From assembly GCA_031262585.1 (NCBI GenBank), contig JAISHK010000004.1, forward strand, positions 145,682-209,681: a stretch of DNA of 64,000 nucleotides. The letters are read 5' to 3'. Positions 9,387 to 19,593 of the stretch are shown in pieces (positions within the stretch are counted from its first letter, which is position 1; each line of letters begins with the position of its first letter). Made by a program: the position numbers and the translations under genes. Under the pieces are notes generated by a model. The model had not been told where the DNA came from. It did no database searches and saw nothing but the letters and a program-made list of their open reading frames with translations. The DNA is from Endomicrobium sp. Its GTDB lineage: Bacteria > Elusimicrobiota > Endomicrobiia > Endomicrobiales > Endomicrobiaceae.

Positions 9387-12300
9387 AACTATTTTACCTC
9401 ATTATTTTTTCACTTATAACAGATTAATTTAATATTATTATACATTTTTTTAACAATATCATCTAGAATTACTTTAAAATATTATCCTTATTATTTAAGT
9501 TTTCTTCAGAATAGAGAAAAGTTGATCATCAAATTGATTTACATAGGAAAAATCACTTTATTTATTTTTTATCTCTAAAAAACTTTCCAGATTCAATATC
9601 ATTTATATTATTAAGATTATCATCATTTTTAATAATAGAAAACAATTCTATATAAAAAAGTTTTGCTAACATCTGAAATTCCAAATAATAAAAATTAATA
9701 GAATTCGTAAAATCGTTATATAACTCCTATATCAGCTCTACTAGCAACTTTGTTTTTTAATAAACGAACAATTAACTCTCTGTTAAAGAATTAATTGTTT
9801 ATTGTTTTATCAGCTTTAAATATTTATTTTTCATCAAATTTATTAACCTGTAATGAACACACACCAATCTCTTCATTTATTCTCTTACAAAAAATAATTC
9901 ATAACCCATTACATATCTTATATTACCTTTTAAAATATCACCCATATCTAAATTTGTTTTCATATCAACAGAAGGTTTAAAAGTTATACTTATTAAAAAA
10001 CGAATAATTTTAAGATTTTTAAAAATAGCATTAATTACACACCTTTCCAAAAATATTTCTTTAATTTAAAAAATCACTAAATTTTGCCATTTTTAAAATA
10101 CCATTTTTTTGATTTACTTTTATAAATTTTACTGCAAGCACGCTTATTAATACAATCCTTAGAAATCTATAATTAAATTGCATTTTTTCTTATTTTTTAA
10201 TGTTTCAATAAACCATCTAATTGCCTTTTTATTCCAAATTATAATTTAATAAATATTAACACAAATTTCTAAAATATTCCTCATTCACTAAAAACAACGT
10301 ATTCTATTTTATAATCACTATATATACCTATTAAATCTCAGTTGCACAATATCTCTAAAGGAACTTAATTTTATAATTAATTTTTCATGTCTATCACTTA
10401 TACGATTGTAATATTGAATTCTAAATATATTACAATATGCATATGGAATTAATTTATTACCTACAAAAACTTTAAACATCTTTAGAAAACTATATAATTC
10501 TTTTAAAGTAAATTTCCCAAACGTATTAATTATATTAAAACCAATATCTCCAATAATTGTTTCACTTAAGTCTCTTTCAGCAATTCCCCTTTCCTAACAT
10601 TCAAATAAACAATGTCGTCCACCATTTGTCAACATTTTTTTCTTTTAAGAGTCTTTTCTCTTCATTTTTATAACATCCTTGTTGAATCGCTATTAGATAT
10701 AACTTAATCTCATCAAAATAATTTAAATATTTAACAACCGCTAAATAACGTTCAATACAATAACAGTTCTTGGAAAGTTTTATTTTCTTTGAAATTAACT
10801 ATAAAAATTCTTTTATACCATTTGTAGAAGAAAACATTTTAATCTTTCACCTAAAAATTAAAAAGATCCATAAAATCTATACTTAAATTAAATTTTGAGA
10901 TTCTTAACTTTGACAACAAATCTATATAATATTTATATGATTTTCGCTTCTTATACAATACAAAAATATTTTCATCTATATAATACAGCTATTTTTTGCA
11001 TTCATATATTTTTTTATTACAGTAAGAAGAGATAATAAAACACTATATTGTCTATTTTCTACTTAGTTATACTATCAGTATTTACTGACAAGAATGATAT
11101 TGCAAATATTTTAAAATATTAATTCCACAGTAATATCTATATCCATAAATTCAAACAATTGATCTAATTTTTATTCTAAAAGAAACATTTTTTTTCAATA
11201 TTATCATCTTTTTTATATAAATCTAGTAATCCCATACATTCAATTCATACTGTTTTTTAAAAAGTCAAAAAAACAGCAGTTTTATCACATAACTTCTTTA
11301 ACACTATTTTGTTTTTTGAAGAACAATTTATATGAAGTAACAGCATTCTAATTTTTTAAGTTATATAAATAACATCAGATTTAGATTTATTATAAACCAC
11401 TCTCTTAAAATACGCATTTACGCAAAAAACCACACCCCCATGACAAATATATCTTAAAAGCTTTATTAAGACTTTTTCGACACCTTTATATGAGGAATAT
11501 CAAAAAATTTGCAAAATTTAAGACAAATTCGTCTTCTTCCGAAAAACTAAGTATAATTACCATTACTTTTTCAATTGAACATCATCATAGACAATTCGCT
11601 ATCATACTAAAAAGAATAAACTGAAGAATAACAATAGTATCAATTTAATGATGTTTTTATTAAAGTTTTATCTATAATGTAACCCATAAATCTAATAATT
11701 TTTATAAAACTTTTATTATGCACTTAAATACTCTTTTATCTTTCTACAATAAAGGACACTGCTTCTTTCTAACGCTCGTACAATGCTAAAAACATTTTTC
11801 CATTTGAACAATTAAACACTTATTAAAAATAAATCTCTTTATAGTATTAAATAATTTTACTTAATTTCTAACAACGAAAACACAATTACTTTTTACAAGT
11901 ATATCAGTTTCAATTCTAAAACTATTCATATATTTGCACAATAATACAAACCTGCCATAAACCATACGTAGGTTCTATAGAATTTCGTCCTCCTTACTAA
12001 CACAATAAAACTCCCACCCATACATAACATATATTTGAAATTTTCTAAAAACATAAACTAAAATAAAACCAGTACTTAAATTGCCTAAAAAAATAAGAGA
12101 TACTGAAATACTTTTATTACCAATAATTTCAACAATTTTACAAATACTCGCTAAATGTCAAGGTGCCAAAAACTTAATCCCATCAAAACTAATAATTATC
12201 TTATTATATAAATATCTTCTATAATTTTTTCTTCATTTTTTTATATGTTTAAAGAACTTTAAAGATATTCTACCATTAATTACAACTATTTTACATTATT

Positions 12301-13293
12301 ATTGATACAATATAAATCGTATTCTTCTAAACCCCCGTCCAACTAAAATAAGTATGTCAAGATTAATAATATTAAAACCTTATATATTAAATAATAAATA
12401 TACAAAGAAAGTAAAACGACAAAATCAATTTTTTATAATTGACATTTAAAACAACATAATAATATTTAAGCTCACACAAAACAGAGCCTAGTAATTACAA
12501 TTATCCAAGTGTGATATACAATTGTATTTTTTGATTAAAAGATTTATAACAAGTTAATCATTCTAGAAGTTTGTAATTTTTTTAAAAAATTAATAAAATA
12601 AAGACAGGATAAAAAAATATCTCAAATTGCCAAATGTATTTTTGATATTTTTACTATACCAAACTCAAAAATACTAAAGGTTCAATTTATCATCTTTAAA
12701 TTTAAATTTTTATACTTTTGCTTTTGACGACGCACGACAGAACAAACCGGAAATAGAGTCTTTTGGTATGCTGTGTCTGTCTAGTTTCTACTCTTTACTC
12801 TTAGACCTATTTTAGCAATAAGAATAATTTTAGCAAACTCATTGAGCCAATCATTAGAAATATTAAAAACTTTTAAAATTTCACAATTCTCATTTTTTAC
12901 TCTATCAAAAATAAGTCTTTATACAAGATTTTTTGATTGTTCTAAAGCATCTTACTACAGCAACATTTTTTTCAGCATGTTCACCAAAAATATCTTCATT
13001 CCTTTCATATTTTTCACAAATATCATCGCCTATAGTTACAAAAAAACACTTCCGGAAGACATTTTCTAGGAATATCTTTTTCATAAGTTAAACTAAGATT
13101 TTCTTCTGAAAAGGTTTTACAAACAACAAATGGGGCAAAAAACTACAATATAAATGCAACTTCGTTGAATAGATCTTTCAAACTTCTTAGGTAATTTTTC
13201 TATATTTATAAGTTTTTTATTACATAGATAATTTTTCTTATAAATTTACTCTAAATTTTTTTATTTTACGCATTATTTACACAATATCTTGTT
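9387..13293. other. 3.9 kb desert with decayed minus-strand frames
   Basis: No intact gene is visible. G is rare on the + strand throughout. Around 10,620-10,850 the minus strand has an open run of about 75 codons (includes LAVVKYLNYFDEIKLYL) with no ribosome site. Around 12,860-13,210 three minus-strand frames carry successive protein-like runs (SEENLSLTYEKDIPRK, then GDDICEKYERNEDIFGEHAEKN), the pattern of a gene killed by frameshifts. Neither is recognised. The two + strand ORFs of the track here (61 and 75 codons) look like shadows of such remnants. Confidence 0.6.
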
Positions 13294-14208
13294 TTATTTT
13301 ATTGCTGTTTTCAAATATTTACGTCTTCTTGTTTCCAATTCATATACTAATGGAGCACAAATAAATATTGAAGAAAATACTCCAAGACATGTTCCAATAA
13401 TCATTACATAAGCAAAAGTATGTATAACTTCGCCACCAAAGAAAAACAGTGAACATGAAACAATAAAAACTGTTAAAGAAGTAACTACAGTTCTTACCAA
13501 AACATCATTAGTACTATTGTTAATAACGACACCAAAATCTTTCTTTGAATAGAATTCTAAATTTTCTTTTATTCTATCAAATAACACAATTGTATCATTT
13601 ATAGAATAACCAGCAATCGTAAGAAGGGCAGCAACAACCGTTATATTAACTTCTTTATTTACAAGCAACACAAAGCCAAAAGATATAATAATATCATGAA
13701 CAATGCCTACAACAGCAGAAAAACCCCATAAAACCGATTTAAATCTAAATCCAATATAAATAATCATACCTATAAAAGCAAATAGAAATGCATAAAATGC
13801 CCGTTTAAAGAAATATGCTCCAACTGTAGAACCAACATATTCAATCTTTTTGATTTCCATATTATTATTCGGAACTTTTGTACTAATCGCATCCTTTACT
13901 AAATTTTTAAACTCTTCTTGTGAATCAAATATTTGCTTTGTTCTTATCGTAATGAGATTTTCAGAACTTTGAAGTTCAAAAGAACTTATTCCAGAATTTT
14001 CAATAGCTCTACGAACATCTTGCAATGCAACATTCTCTTCCTGAAAAGAAATTTGCATAAGAATGCCACCTGTAAAATCAATGCCGTAATTAGGACCACC
14101 TCTATAAACAAAAACAATCATAGTCATTAAGATTAACAATACAGAAATTACGAAAATTTTAACATGATTACCAATAAAATCTATATTTACAGATTTAAAA
14201 AATTGCAC
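13294..14208 (-). CDS. secF: Protein translocase subunit SecF
   Basis: SecF pairs with SecD in the inner membrane and uses the proton gradient to pull exported proteins out of the Sec channel. The protein has 304 residues: an N-terminal membrane segment, a short periplasmic part beginning at GGPNYGIDFTGG, and five further membrane segments with the NDTIVLFDRIKEN motif of the RND-type domain. The start is GTG at 14208 with GGAG seven bases upstream, 12 bases after the secD stop, so it is the last gene of the tgt-yajC-secD-secF unit. Confidence 0.96.
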   Translation of the reverse strand: MQFFKSVNIDFIGNHVKIFVISVLLILMTMIVFVYRGGPNYGIDFTGGILMQISFQEENVALQDVRRAIENSGISSFELQSSENLITIRTKQIFDSQEEFKNLVKDAISTKVPNNNMEIKKIEYVGSTVGAYFFKRAFYAFLFAFIGMIIYIGFRFKSVLWGFSAVVGIVHDIIISFGFVLLVNKEVNITVVAALLTIAGYSINDTIVLFDRIKENLEFYSKKDFGVVINNSTNDVLVRTVVTSLTVFIVSCSLFFFGGEVIHTFAYVMIIGTCLGVFSSIFICAPLVYELETRRRKYLKTAIK

Positions 14209-14220
14209 TATAGTCTCCGG

Positions 14221-15648
14221 TTATATTTTTATTCTAACTAAAAAATTCTTTTCAAACAAAAATTCATATATAAGTTTCGTTACTGTTATGGCGGTAAACA
14301 TACTTATAATAAGACCTACTGAAAGAGTAACGGCAAAACCTTTTATAGGCCCTGTTCCAAACTGAAATAAAAAAACAGCCGCTATAAGAGTCGTGAAATT
14401 TGCGTCAAAAATAGTCCAAAACACTTTTTTATAACCAGCATCAACAGCCATCCAAACTGTTTTACCAACAGAAAGTTCTTCTCTTATTCTTTCCAGTATA
14501 AGCACATTTGCATCAACAGCCATAGCAAGTGTAAGAGCTATTCCAGCCACTCCTGGTAGCGTAAGAGTAAATTGAAAATACGACATTACAGCCATAAGTA
14601 TTATCAAATTTAAACCAAATGCTATATCGGTAATAATTCCTGACAATCTGTAGTAAATTATCATAAAAACGAAAACTATAATTATGCCTATAAAAGATGC
14701 CCAAAATCCATTTTTAATTGAATCATCACCAAGTGAAGGACCAACAATTCGTTCTTCTACCACATTTACATAAGCAGGAAGCGCACCAGCTCTCAAAATT
14801 GTGGCAAGTAACCTCGCATCTTCAGAATTAAAACCACCTTCTATTACACATCGCCCATCAGTAATTTTTGAACGAATTATGGGAGCAGATTGTATAATTC
14901 CATCAAGAACTATAGCTAAATGCCTTTCTCTATTTTTTTCAGTAATGTCAGCAAACATTTTTCCGCCCTCTCTGTTAAATTCTACAGAAACAACAGACTG
15001 TCCAAACTGACCACCAAATTCAACTTTTGCATTAGTAAGGACAGAACCCGTAAAAAGAGTTTTATTTAAAACATAATATCCCGAGCCTTCCTTATTTTCA
15101 AAAACAGACGCACCTTCAGGCATAATGGCCTTTATACCTGGATATGCTAAAGGATTTTGCCTATATTGCGCAGGTGTAATACCTTTTTCTGAAAGCAAAT
15201 CAAGTACTTTATTGGCCTCTTTACTTGTATTTACTATTTTAAATTCAAGCAAAGCAGTTCTTCCTATCAAATCTTTTGCAATTTCAGGATCTTTAATACC
15301 CGGCAATTGAACAACTATCCATTTTTCCCCTTGCTTGGCAATCATCGGCTCTACAACACCAAATTGATCTATTCTATTCCTTATAATTTCTATAGTTCTG
15401 TCCACAGCATCTTTAATTTTAATTTTATTATCTAAACTTGATGTATCCACTTCTAGAAGAATATGCGTGCCCCCTTTCAAATCTAATCCTAACTTCAATA
15501 TTTTAGATAAAATAGGATCTTTTTCTTTCACAGCTTGTTCTCTTTTTTCTTTAGACATTATAAACCAATTTACAGAAGGCCATAAAGTCCAAACTGAAAA
15601 AACTAAAACTATAAAAGTAATCCATAACTTCCAATTAATCTTACCCAT
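14221..15648 (-). CDS. secD: Protein translocase subunit SecD
   Basis: SecD is the larger half of the SecDF export motor. The protein has 475 residues: an N-terminal membrane segment, LGLDLKGGTHILLEVD (the D1 motif), the periplasmic P1 domain, and the C-terminal membrane part with AMAVDANVLILERIREE. The ORF track adds nine residues, but the ATG at 15648 sits just after AGAAGGAGAAG and is clearly the start. It is about 240 bases downstream of yajC in the same direction. The length is shorter than enterobacterial SecD (about 615), typical of other phyla. Confidence 0.96.
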   Translation of the reverse strand: MGKINWKLWITFIVLVFSVWTLWPSVNWFIMSKEKREQAVKEKDPILSKILKLGLDLKGGTHILLEVDTSSLDNKIKIKDAVDRTIEIIRNRIDQFGVVEPMIAKQGEKWIVVQLPGIKDPEIAKDLIGRTALLEFKIVNTSKEANKVLDLLSEKGITPAQYRQNPLAYPGIKAIMPEGASVFENKEGSGYYVLNKTLFTGSVLTNAKVEFGGQFGQSVVSVEFNREGGKMFADITEKNRERHLAIVLDGIIQSAPIIRSKITDGRCVIEGGFNSEDARLLATILRAGALPAYVNVVEERIVGPSLGDDSIKNGFWASFIGIIIVFVFMIIYYRLSGIITDIAFGLNLIILMAVMSYFQFTLTLPGVAGIALTLAMAVDANVLILERIREELSVGKTVWMAVDAGYKKVFWTIFDANFTTLIAAVFLFQFGTGPIKGFAVTLSVGLIISMFTAITVTKLIYEFLFEKNFLVRIKI

Positions 15649-15888
15649 TAAAACTTCTCCTTCTAATTTATACAATAGTGTTTCAAATATAAAACTTTCA
15701 AAGTGCTATCTTTACAAAAGACACTCTTGAAGTTAGTACAAACACACCATAGATAAAACCCGCAACTAAAATGTAAGTAAGGGATAAACTTAATGATAAA
15801 AAAAAGAATAAACACAAACTCAGGAATAATCAATCTAATTTTTTAAACTAATGTATTTTAGATTCTTAAAATCGAAAAGATATTTGCA

Positions 15889-16287
15889 CTATTTTTTAAC
15901 TACCTCAGGCACTCTCGCAGAAGTATTTTGTGCCTCTTTATTTATGACTGCAGCAATTGATTGTCTAGTCACTTGAATACAAACACCATCCGTAATTTTC
16001 AAATCAATCACATTTTCCTTCACAGAACTCACTGTACCATATACACCACCCGCTGTAATAACTTTATCATCTTTTTTCAAAGCATTTAACAATTTTTGAT
16101 GTTCTTTAGCCTTTTTCTGTTGAGGCCTTATCAAAAATAAATAGAAAAAAACAAAAATAAGGAATAAAGGCACTAATCCACCAAAGGACATTGCTCCGCC
16201 ACCAGATTGTGCATATGATAAAGACGGCAGCACAAGAGATCCAAATAAAAGTACCAACAAATTGATTAAATTAATACGATTTTTCAT
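15889..16287 (-). CDS. yajC: Sec translocon accessory protein YajC
   Basis: YajC is a small membrane protein (132 residues) associated with SecDF. After a short N-terminal hydrophobic, signal-like stretch there is one membrane helix (FGGLVPLFLIFVFFYLFLIRPQQK) and a cytoplasmic domain with the conserved DKVITAGGVYGTV. The two hydrophobic stretches are more than the single helix of E. coli YajC, so the first may be a cleaved signal. The ribosome site GAGGAAAG directly precedes the ATG. It follows tgt by 12 bases, the order seen in many bacteria. Confidence 0.93.
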   Translation of the reverse strand: MKNRINLINLLVLLFGSLVLPSLSYAQSGGGAMSFGGLVPLFLIFVFFYLFLIRPQQKKAKEHQKLLNALKKDDKVITAGGVYGTVSSVKENVIDLKITDGVCIQVTRQSIAAVINKEAQNTSARVPEVVKK

Positions 16288-16299
16288 CTTTCCTCATCT

Positions 16300-17430
16300 T
16301 CAATTTTTCGAATAATATTTTTCAAAAAATTCTTTTTTTGTTTTTAAAAATATGTTATCTTCAAGAGATTTTCTTATTTTAGACATTAAGTTTACCATAA
16401 AATGAACATTATGTAAAGATAGAAGAACCAAGTATAAAGTCTCTTGTGCTCTTATTAAATGATTTAAATATGCTTTTGTATATCCTATACATGCAGGGCA
16501 ATTACATTCAGTATCTAAAGGACTAAAATCATCCTTAAATTTCGCATTTCTAAGATTAATTTTGCCAAAACTAGTAAAAACTTGACCATTTCTTCCATTT
16601 CGTGTTGGAATAACACAATCAAACATATCTATACCATATTCAACACATTCCCATAAATCTTCAGGCATACCAATACCCATAAGATACCTTACTTTATTTT
16701 CAGGTATGCTAGGTAGAGTATTTTCCAAAACTCTATAAATATACTCTTTTGGTTCGCCTACAGAAACGCCGCCTATTGCATATCCAGTAAAATCAATATT
16801 TAACATTTCGTGAGTACTTTTTCTTCGTAAATCATTATATATCGATCCTTGTATAATGCCAAATAAAGTTTGAGTTTCATAAGAATTATCTTTACAAAAT
16901 TCTTTCTTACATCTTTTTGCCCATTTAAGACTTAATTCCATAGAATTCTTGGCATATTCATAATCAACAGGATATGGAGTACATTCATCAAAACACATTA
17001 TAATATCAGCACCTAAATCTTTTTGAATATTTATGGACTTTTCTGGAGAAAAAAAATGTTCAGAGCCATCTATATGAGATCTAAACTCCACTCCTTTTTC
17101 ATTAATTTTCCTAATATCATTTAAACTAAAAACCTGAAATCCACCAGAATCAGTAAGCATGGGACCATTCCAAGAATTAAACTTTTGTATTCCACCTGCC
17201 TTTTTTATTATTTCAACTCCAGGTCGCAAGTACAAATGATATGAATTTGCAAGTATTATTTGAGCACCTGTTTTGTTTAAAAGCTCAATACTTATTCCTT
17301 TAACAGTCCCCTGAGTTCCAACGGGCATAAAAGTTGGCGTATCAATAACACCTCTTTTAGTATAAACCCTCCCAAGTCGTCCTTCACATTCAGACGATTT
17401 TTTTATTAACTGATAAGTACCGCATTCCAT
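16300..17430 (-). CDS. tgt: tRNA-guanine transglycosylase
   Basis: The enzyme swaps guanine 34 of tRNAs for Asp, Asn, His and Tyr for the queuosine precursor preQ1. It has 376 residues, normal for bacterial Tgt. Visible are TDSGGFQVFSL with the catalytic Asp, the second Asp in YGIDMFDCVIPTRNGRNG, and the zinc site CNCPACxxxxxxxLxH near residue 310. It is the first gene of the tgt-yajC-secD-secF cluster. No preQ1 synthesis gene is in this window. The divergent 105-base gap to the glycosylase gene contains a minus-strand TATAAT (17490-17495) that could serve tgt. Confidence 0.96.
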   Translation of the reverse strand: MECGTYQLIKKSSECEGRLGRVYTKRGVIDTPTFMPVGTQGTVKGISIELLNKTGAQIILANSYHLYLRPGVEIIKKAGGIQKFNSWNGPMLTDSGGFQVFSLNDIRKINEKGVEFRSHIDGSEHFFSPEKSINIQKDLGADIIMCFDECTPYPVDYEYAKNSMELSLKWAKRCKKEFCKDNSYETQTLFGIIQGSIYNDLRRKSTHEMLNIDFTGYAIGGVSVGEPKEYIYRVLENTLPSIPENKVRYLMGIGMPEDLWECVEYGIDMFDCVIPTRNGRNGQVFTSFGKINLRNAKFKDDFSPLDTECNCPACIGYTKAYLNHLIRAQETLYLVLLSLHNVHFMVNLMSKIRKSLEDNIFLKTKKEFFEKYYSKN

Positions 17431-17524
17431 TATAGAATTTTACCCCTATAAACACATTATTAACACATTCAACAGCCTAAAGATCAGATATTATACTAAA
17501 TTTTAACTTTCTTATATAAAAATG

Positions 17525-17530
17525 TATAAT
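17525..17530 (+). promoter_or_regulatory. -10 box directly before the ogg start
   Basis: A perfect TATAAT ends five bases before the ATG at 17536, preceded by TG. The -35 region is weak (TTTAAC at 17502-17507). If this box is used, transcription would start at or within a base or two of the ATG, giving a leaderless message; no Shine-Dalgarno sequence is visible upstream. Confidence 0.4.
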
Positions 17531-17535
17531 TGCTT

Positions 17536-18231
17536 ATGAAAAAAAATTTAATACCTATTAAATTTTTACAAACACCTACTGATAACTCTATTACTATCAG
17601 AGATTTAAAGTCTTTCTGGGGGAAGGTTTTTACACTTATTTTAGAAAGGGAAAAACATTTTAAAAATATTTGGAAACAGAGCTGTGATGAAGAAATTTTT
17701 GCAGAACTTATATTTTGTCTTTTAACACCACAAAGCAGAGCTATAATATGCTGGAACGCAGTAAAAGAACTTATTGCTAAAAATATGTTACTTAACTTAA
17801 AAAGTACTGATATAGTCAAAATAATAAACAAAGTCAGATTTAAAAATAATAAAGCAAAATATATAATTAATGCAAGAGAATTGTTTACAATTAATAACAA
17901 AATCAAAATAAAAGAAAAAATTATGTCTTTTAAAGATATAATTAAATTAAGAAAATGGCTTATATTAAACGTTAAAGGTCTAGGATATAAAGAAGCCAGT
18001 CACTTTTTAAGAAATATAGGCCTAGGGAAAAATCTTGCAATACTAGACAGACATATATTAAGAAATCTTAAAATTTATGAAGTAATAGAAGAAGTACCAA
18101 AAACACTAACTACAAAAACTTATCTTGAAATTGAAAAACGCATGCAAAATTTTGCTAAAAGAACAAGAATTCCTATGTCGCACTTGGATATGTTATTCTG
18201 GTGCAAAAACACAGGTGGAATTTTTAAATAG
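17536..18231 (+). CDS. ogg: 8-oxoguanine DNA glycosylase/AP lyase, Ogg2 type
   Basis: This base-excision repair enzyme removes 8-oxoguanine and cuts the abasic site. The 231-residue protein resembles the compact Ogg2 family known from archaea and some bacteria. It has the helix-hairpin-helix LNVKGLGYKEASHFLRNIG, whose Lys in GYKEASH is the expected Schiff-base residue, and the catalytic Asp in AILDRHILR. The family also ends with a conserved hydrophobic/aromatic C-terminus; here LDMLFWCKNTGGIFK. The track starts at TTG (17530); the ATG at 17536 is more natural. It is divergent from tgt and followed by a 3.4 kb desert. Confidence 0.88.
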   Translation: MKKNLIPIKFLQTPTDNSITIRDLKSFWGKVFTLILEREKHFKNIWKQSCDEEIFAELIFCLLTPQSRAIICWNAVKELIAKNMLLNLKSTDIVKIINKVRFKNNKAKYIINARELFTINNKIKIKEKIMSFKDIIKLRKWLILNVKGLGYKEASHFLRNIGLGKNLAILDRHILRNLKIYEVIEEVPKTLTTKTYLEIEKRMQNFAKRTRIPMSHLDMLFWCKNTGGIFK

Positions 18232-18990
18232 AATAATTCAAATCAAAATTATACAAGTTTTATTGTAAAACATTTTTGCCTTATTGTACTTAATATAATC
18301 CAAGGTTTTCATTTTGCTTTAATCGAAACAATAAAAATTTTATTACAGTATTTAAATCAACTATAAAAACAACAACTTTAACAACATTTTTAAAACTTCA
18401 CTGAACACTCTATTTTAAAAATCTTTACAAAATATTAATTATAAACATTCATGCTGCAAATATATTTATTTATATATAAAATAATAAAATTTTAAAGAAA
18501 AACAAATAAATATTAGTATAAAATAACATAGACGAAAATGAATATAAACAAAAAGAACAACATTCTGGCAAATTACCATTTTGTACAAAATGAACTTTAT
18601 ATTACAAAATATTATAAATAAAACAACACAGAATATATTAATTAATAATTAAAAATATTATATGTAACGCTGCTAATTCATAGAATCCACGTTAATATCT
18701 ATTCTCTATTCTCTTTAACTTATCCTTAATATTTTGAGATATTTTTGCTAATTTACTTAATGCTCTTGCGTTAAACATTCTAAAAATCTTATTCAAGCAA
18801 GACATGACTATATAATATAAATAACATCATTTCAAATCTTCAAAATTTCATACTGAGATAAAGGTTAATCTGATTTTTACATCGTATTGCTCTCATAAAC
18901 TCACATTATATCTGTCATATCAAAAACACTTTCTTTTAACATACTTTTTACTAGCTTAGTCACATTTCATTACAACCAAACGTTTCAATG
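18232..18990. other. Gene-free AT-rich stretch
   Basis: Nothing intact is visible. A minus-strand run of about 28 codons near 18,700-18,800 (includes ARALSKLAKISQNIKDKL) looks protein-like but has no start signal and is bounded by stops. It is not recognised. Confidence 0.5.
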
Positions 18991-19224
18991 CTACTTGACA
19001 ATAATGATGAATATATGCGGATTTTTGTATGATAATATTTCAAATACGACAAGGAAAACTTCTGTAGATATAAATGCAATAATAATGTCAATCACAACAA
19101 TCCTTTTCAAATAAAGTTTTTTTGAAGTAAGCAAAGTTTTTGAAATTGTACTTGAAGTTGATTTAGTTTTTTTATTTTCATCTTTCTTTTTTATAACTAA
19201 ATAGAAAATTTCAAACTTCATCAC
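18991..19224 (-). CDS. Doubtful 77-codon ORF with one membrane helix
   Basis: The frame begins GTG-ATG, has a Lys/Ser/Thr-rich middle and one strong hydrophobic stretch (IVVIDIIIAFISTEVFLVV) near residue 45. No good ribosome site is placed before either start codon. It sits alone in decayed sequence of the same strand bias, so it may be a surviving part of a dead membrane-protein gene. No family recognised. Confidence 0.25.
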   Translation of the reverse strand: MMKFEIFYLVIKKKDENKKTKSTSSTISKTLLTSKKLYLKRIVVIDIIIAFISTEVFLVVFEILSYKNPHIFIIIVK

Positions 19225-19480
19225 ATTTTGTTGACTTCTATTCCTTTTTATATCTAATAAAGGACAATTCTTATCTTTGCAATAAAAACTCTTTTCAATT
19301 TAATGTATCAAAGACAAATCTTTTGCTGACATATCCGATATTTTTATTACTACATTTTCAATTATATTTATTATACTTTCAGCTTTCAACGAATTATTTT
19401 GTTAATTATAACAAAAATTGAAAATTGAAACGATATAATAGGTTTCGAAAAAAGATTATGAATACGAAGATAAGAAGGAA

Positions 19481-19593
19481 AAGGAGATAATGAAAAACTA
19501 CTAATTATTGCTTAAGCAACAATCAATTTACAAATGGGTATTCTTATTCACTATTTCTTTTATATTGATAAAACTAACCAGTAACCCATAGAC
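19481..19593 (+). pseudogene. Dead start of a small membrane-protein gene
   Basis: AAGGAG (19481-19486) stands three bases before an ATG at 19490, with a TATAAT at about 19433-19438 upstream. The frame reads MKNY, then TAA, then continues in the same frame for 29 codons with a hydrophobic segment (WVFLFTISFILI) before a TAG. The start signals look intact while the coding part is broken by an early stop, so this looks like a fairly recent loss. Family unknown. Confidence 0.35.

Noticed and set aside
17496-17906. 136-codon minus-strand ORF
   Set aside because: Shadow of the Ogg2-type glycosylase gene; hydrophobic only because it is antisense to Lys/Asn-rich sequence.
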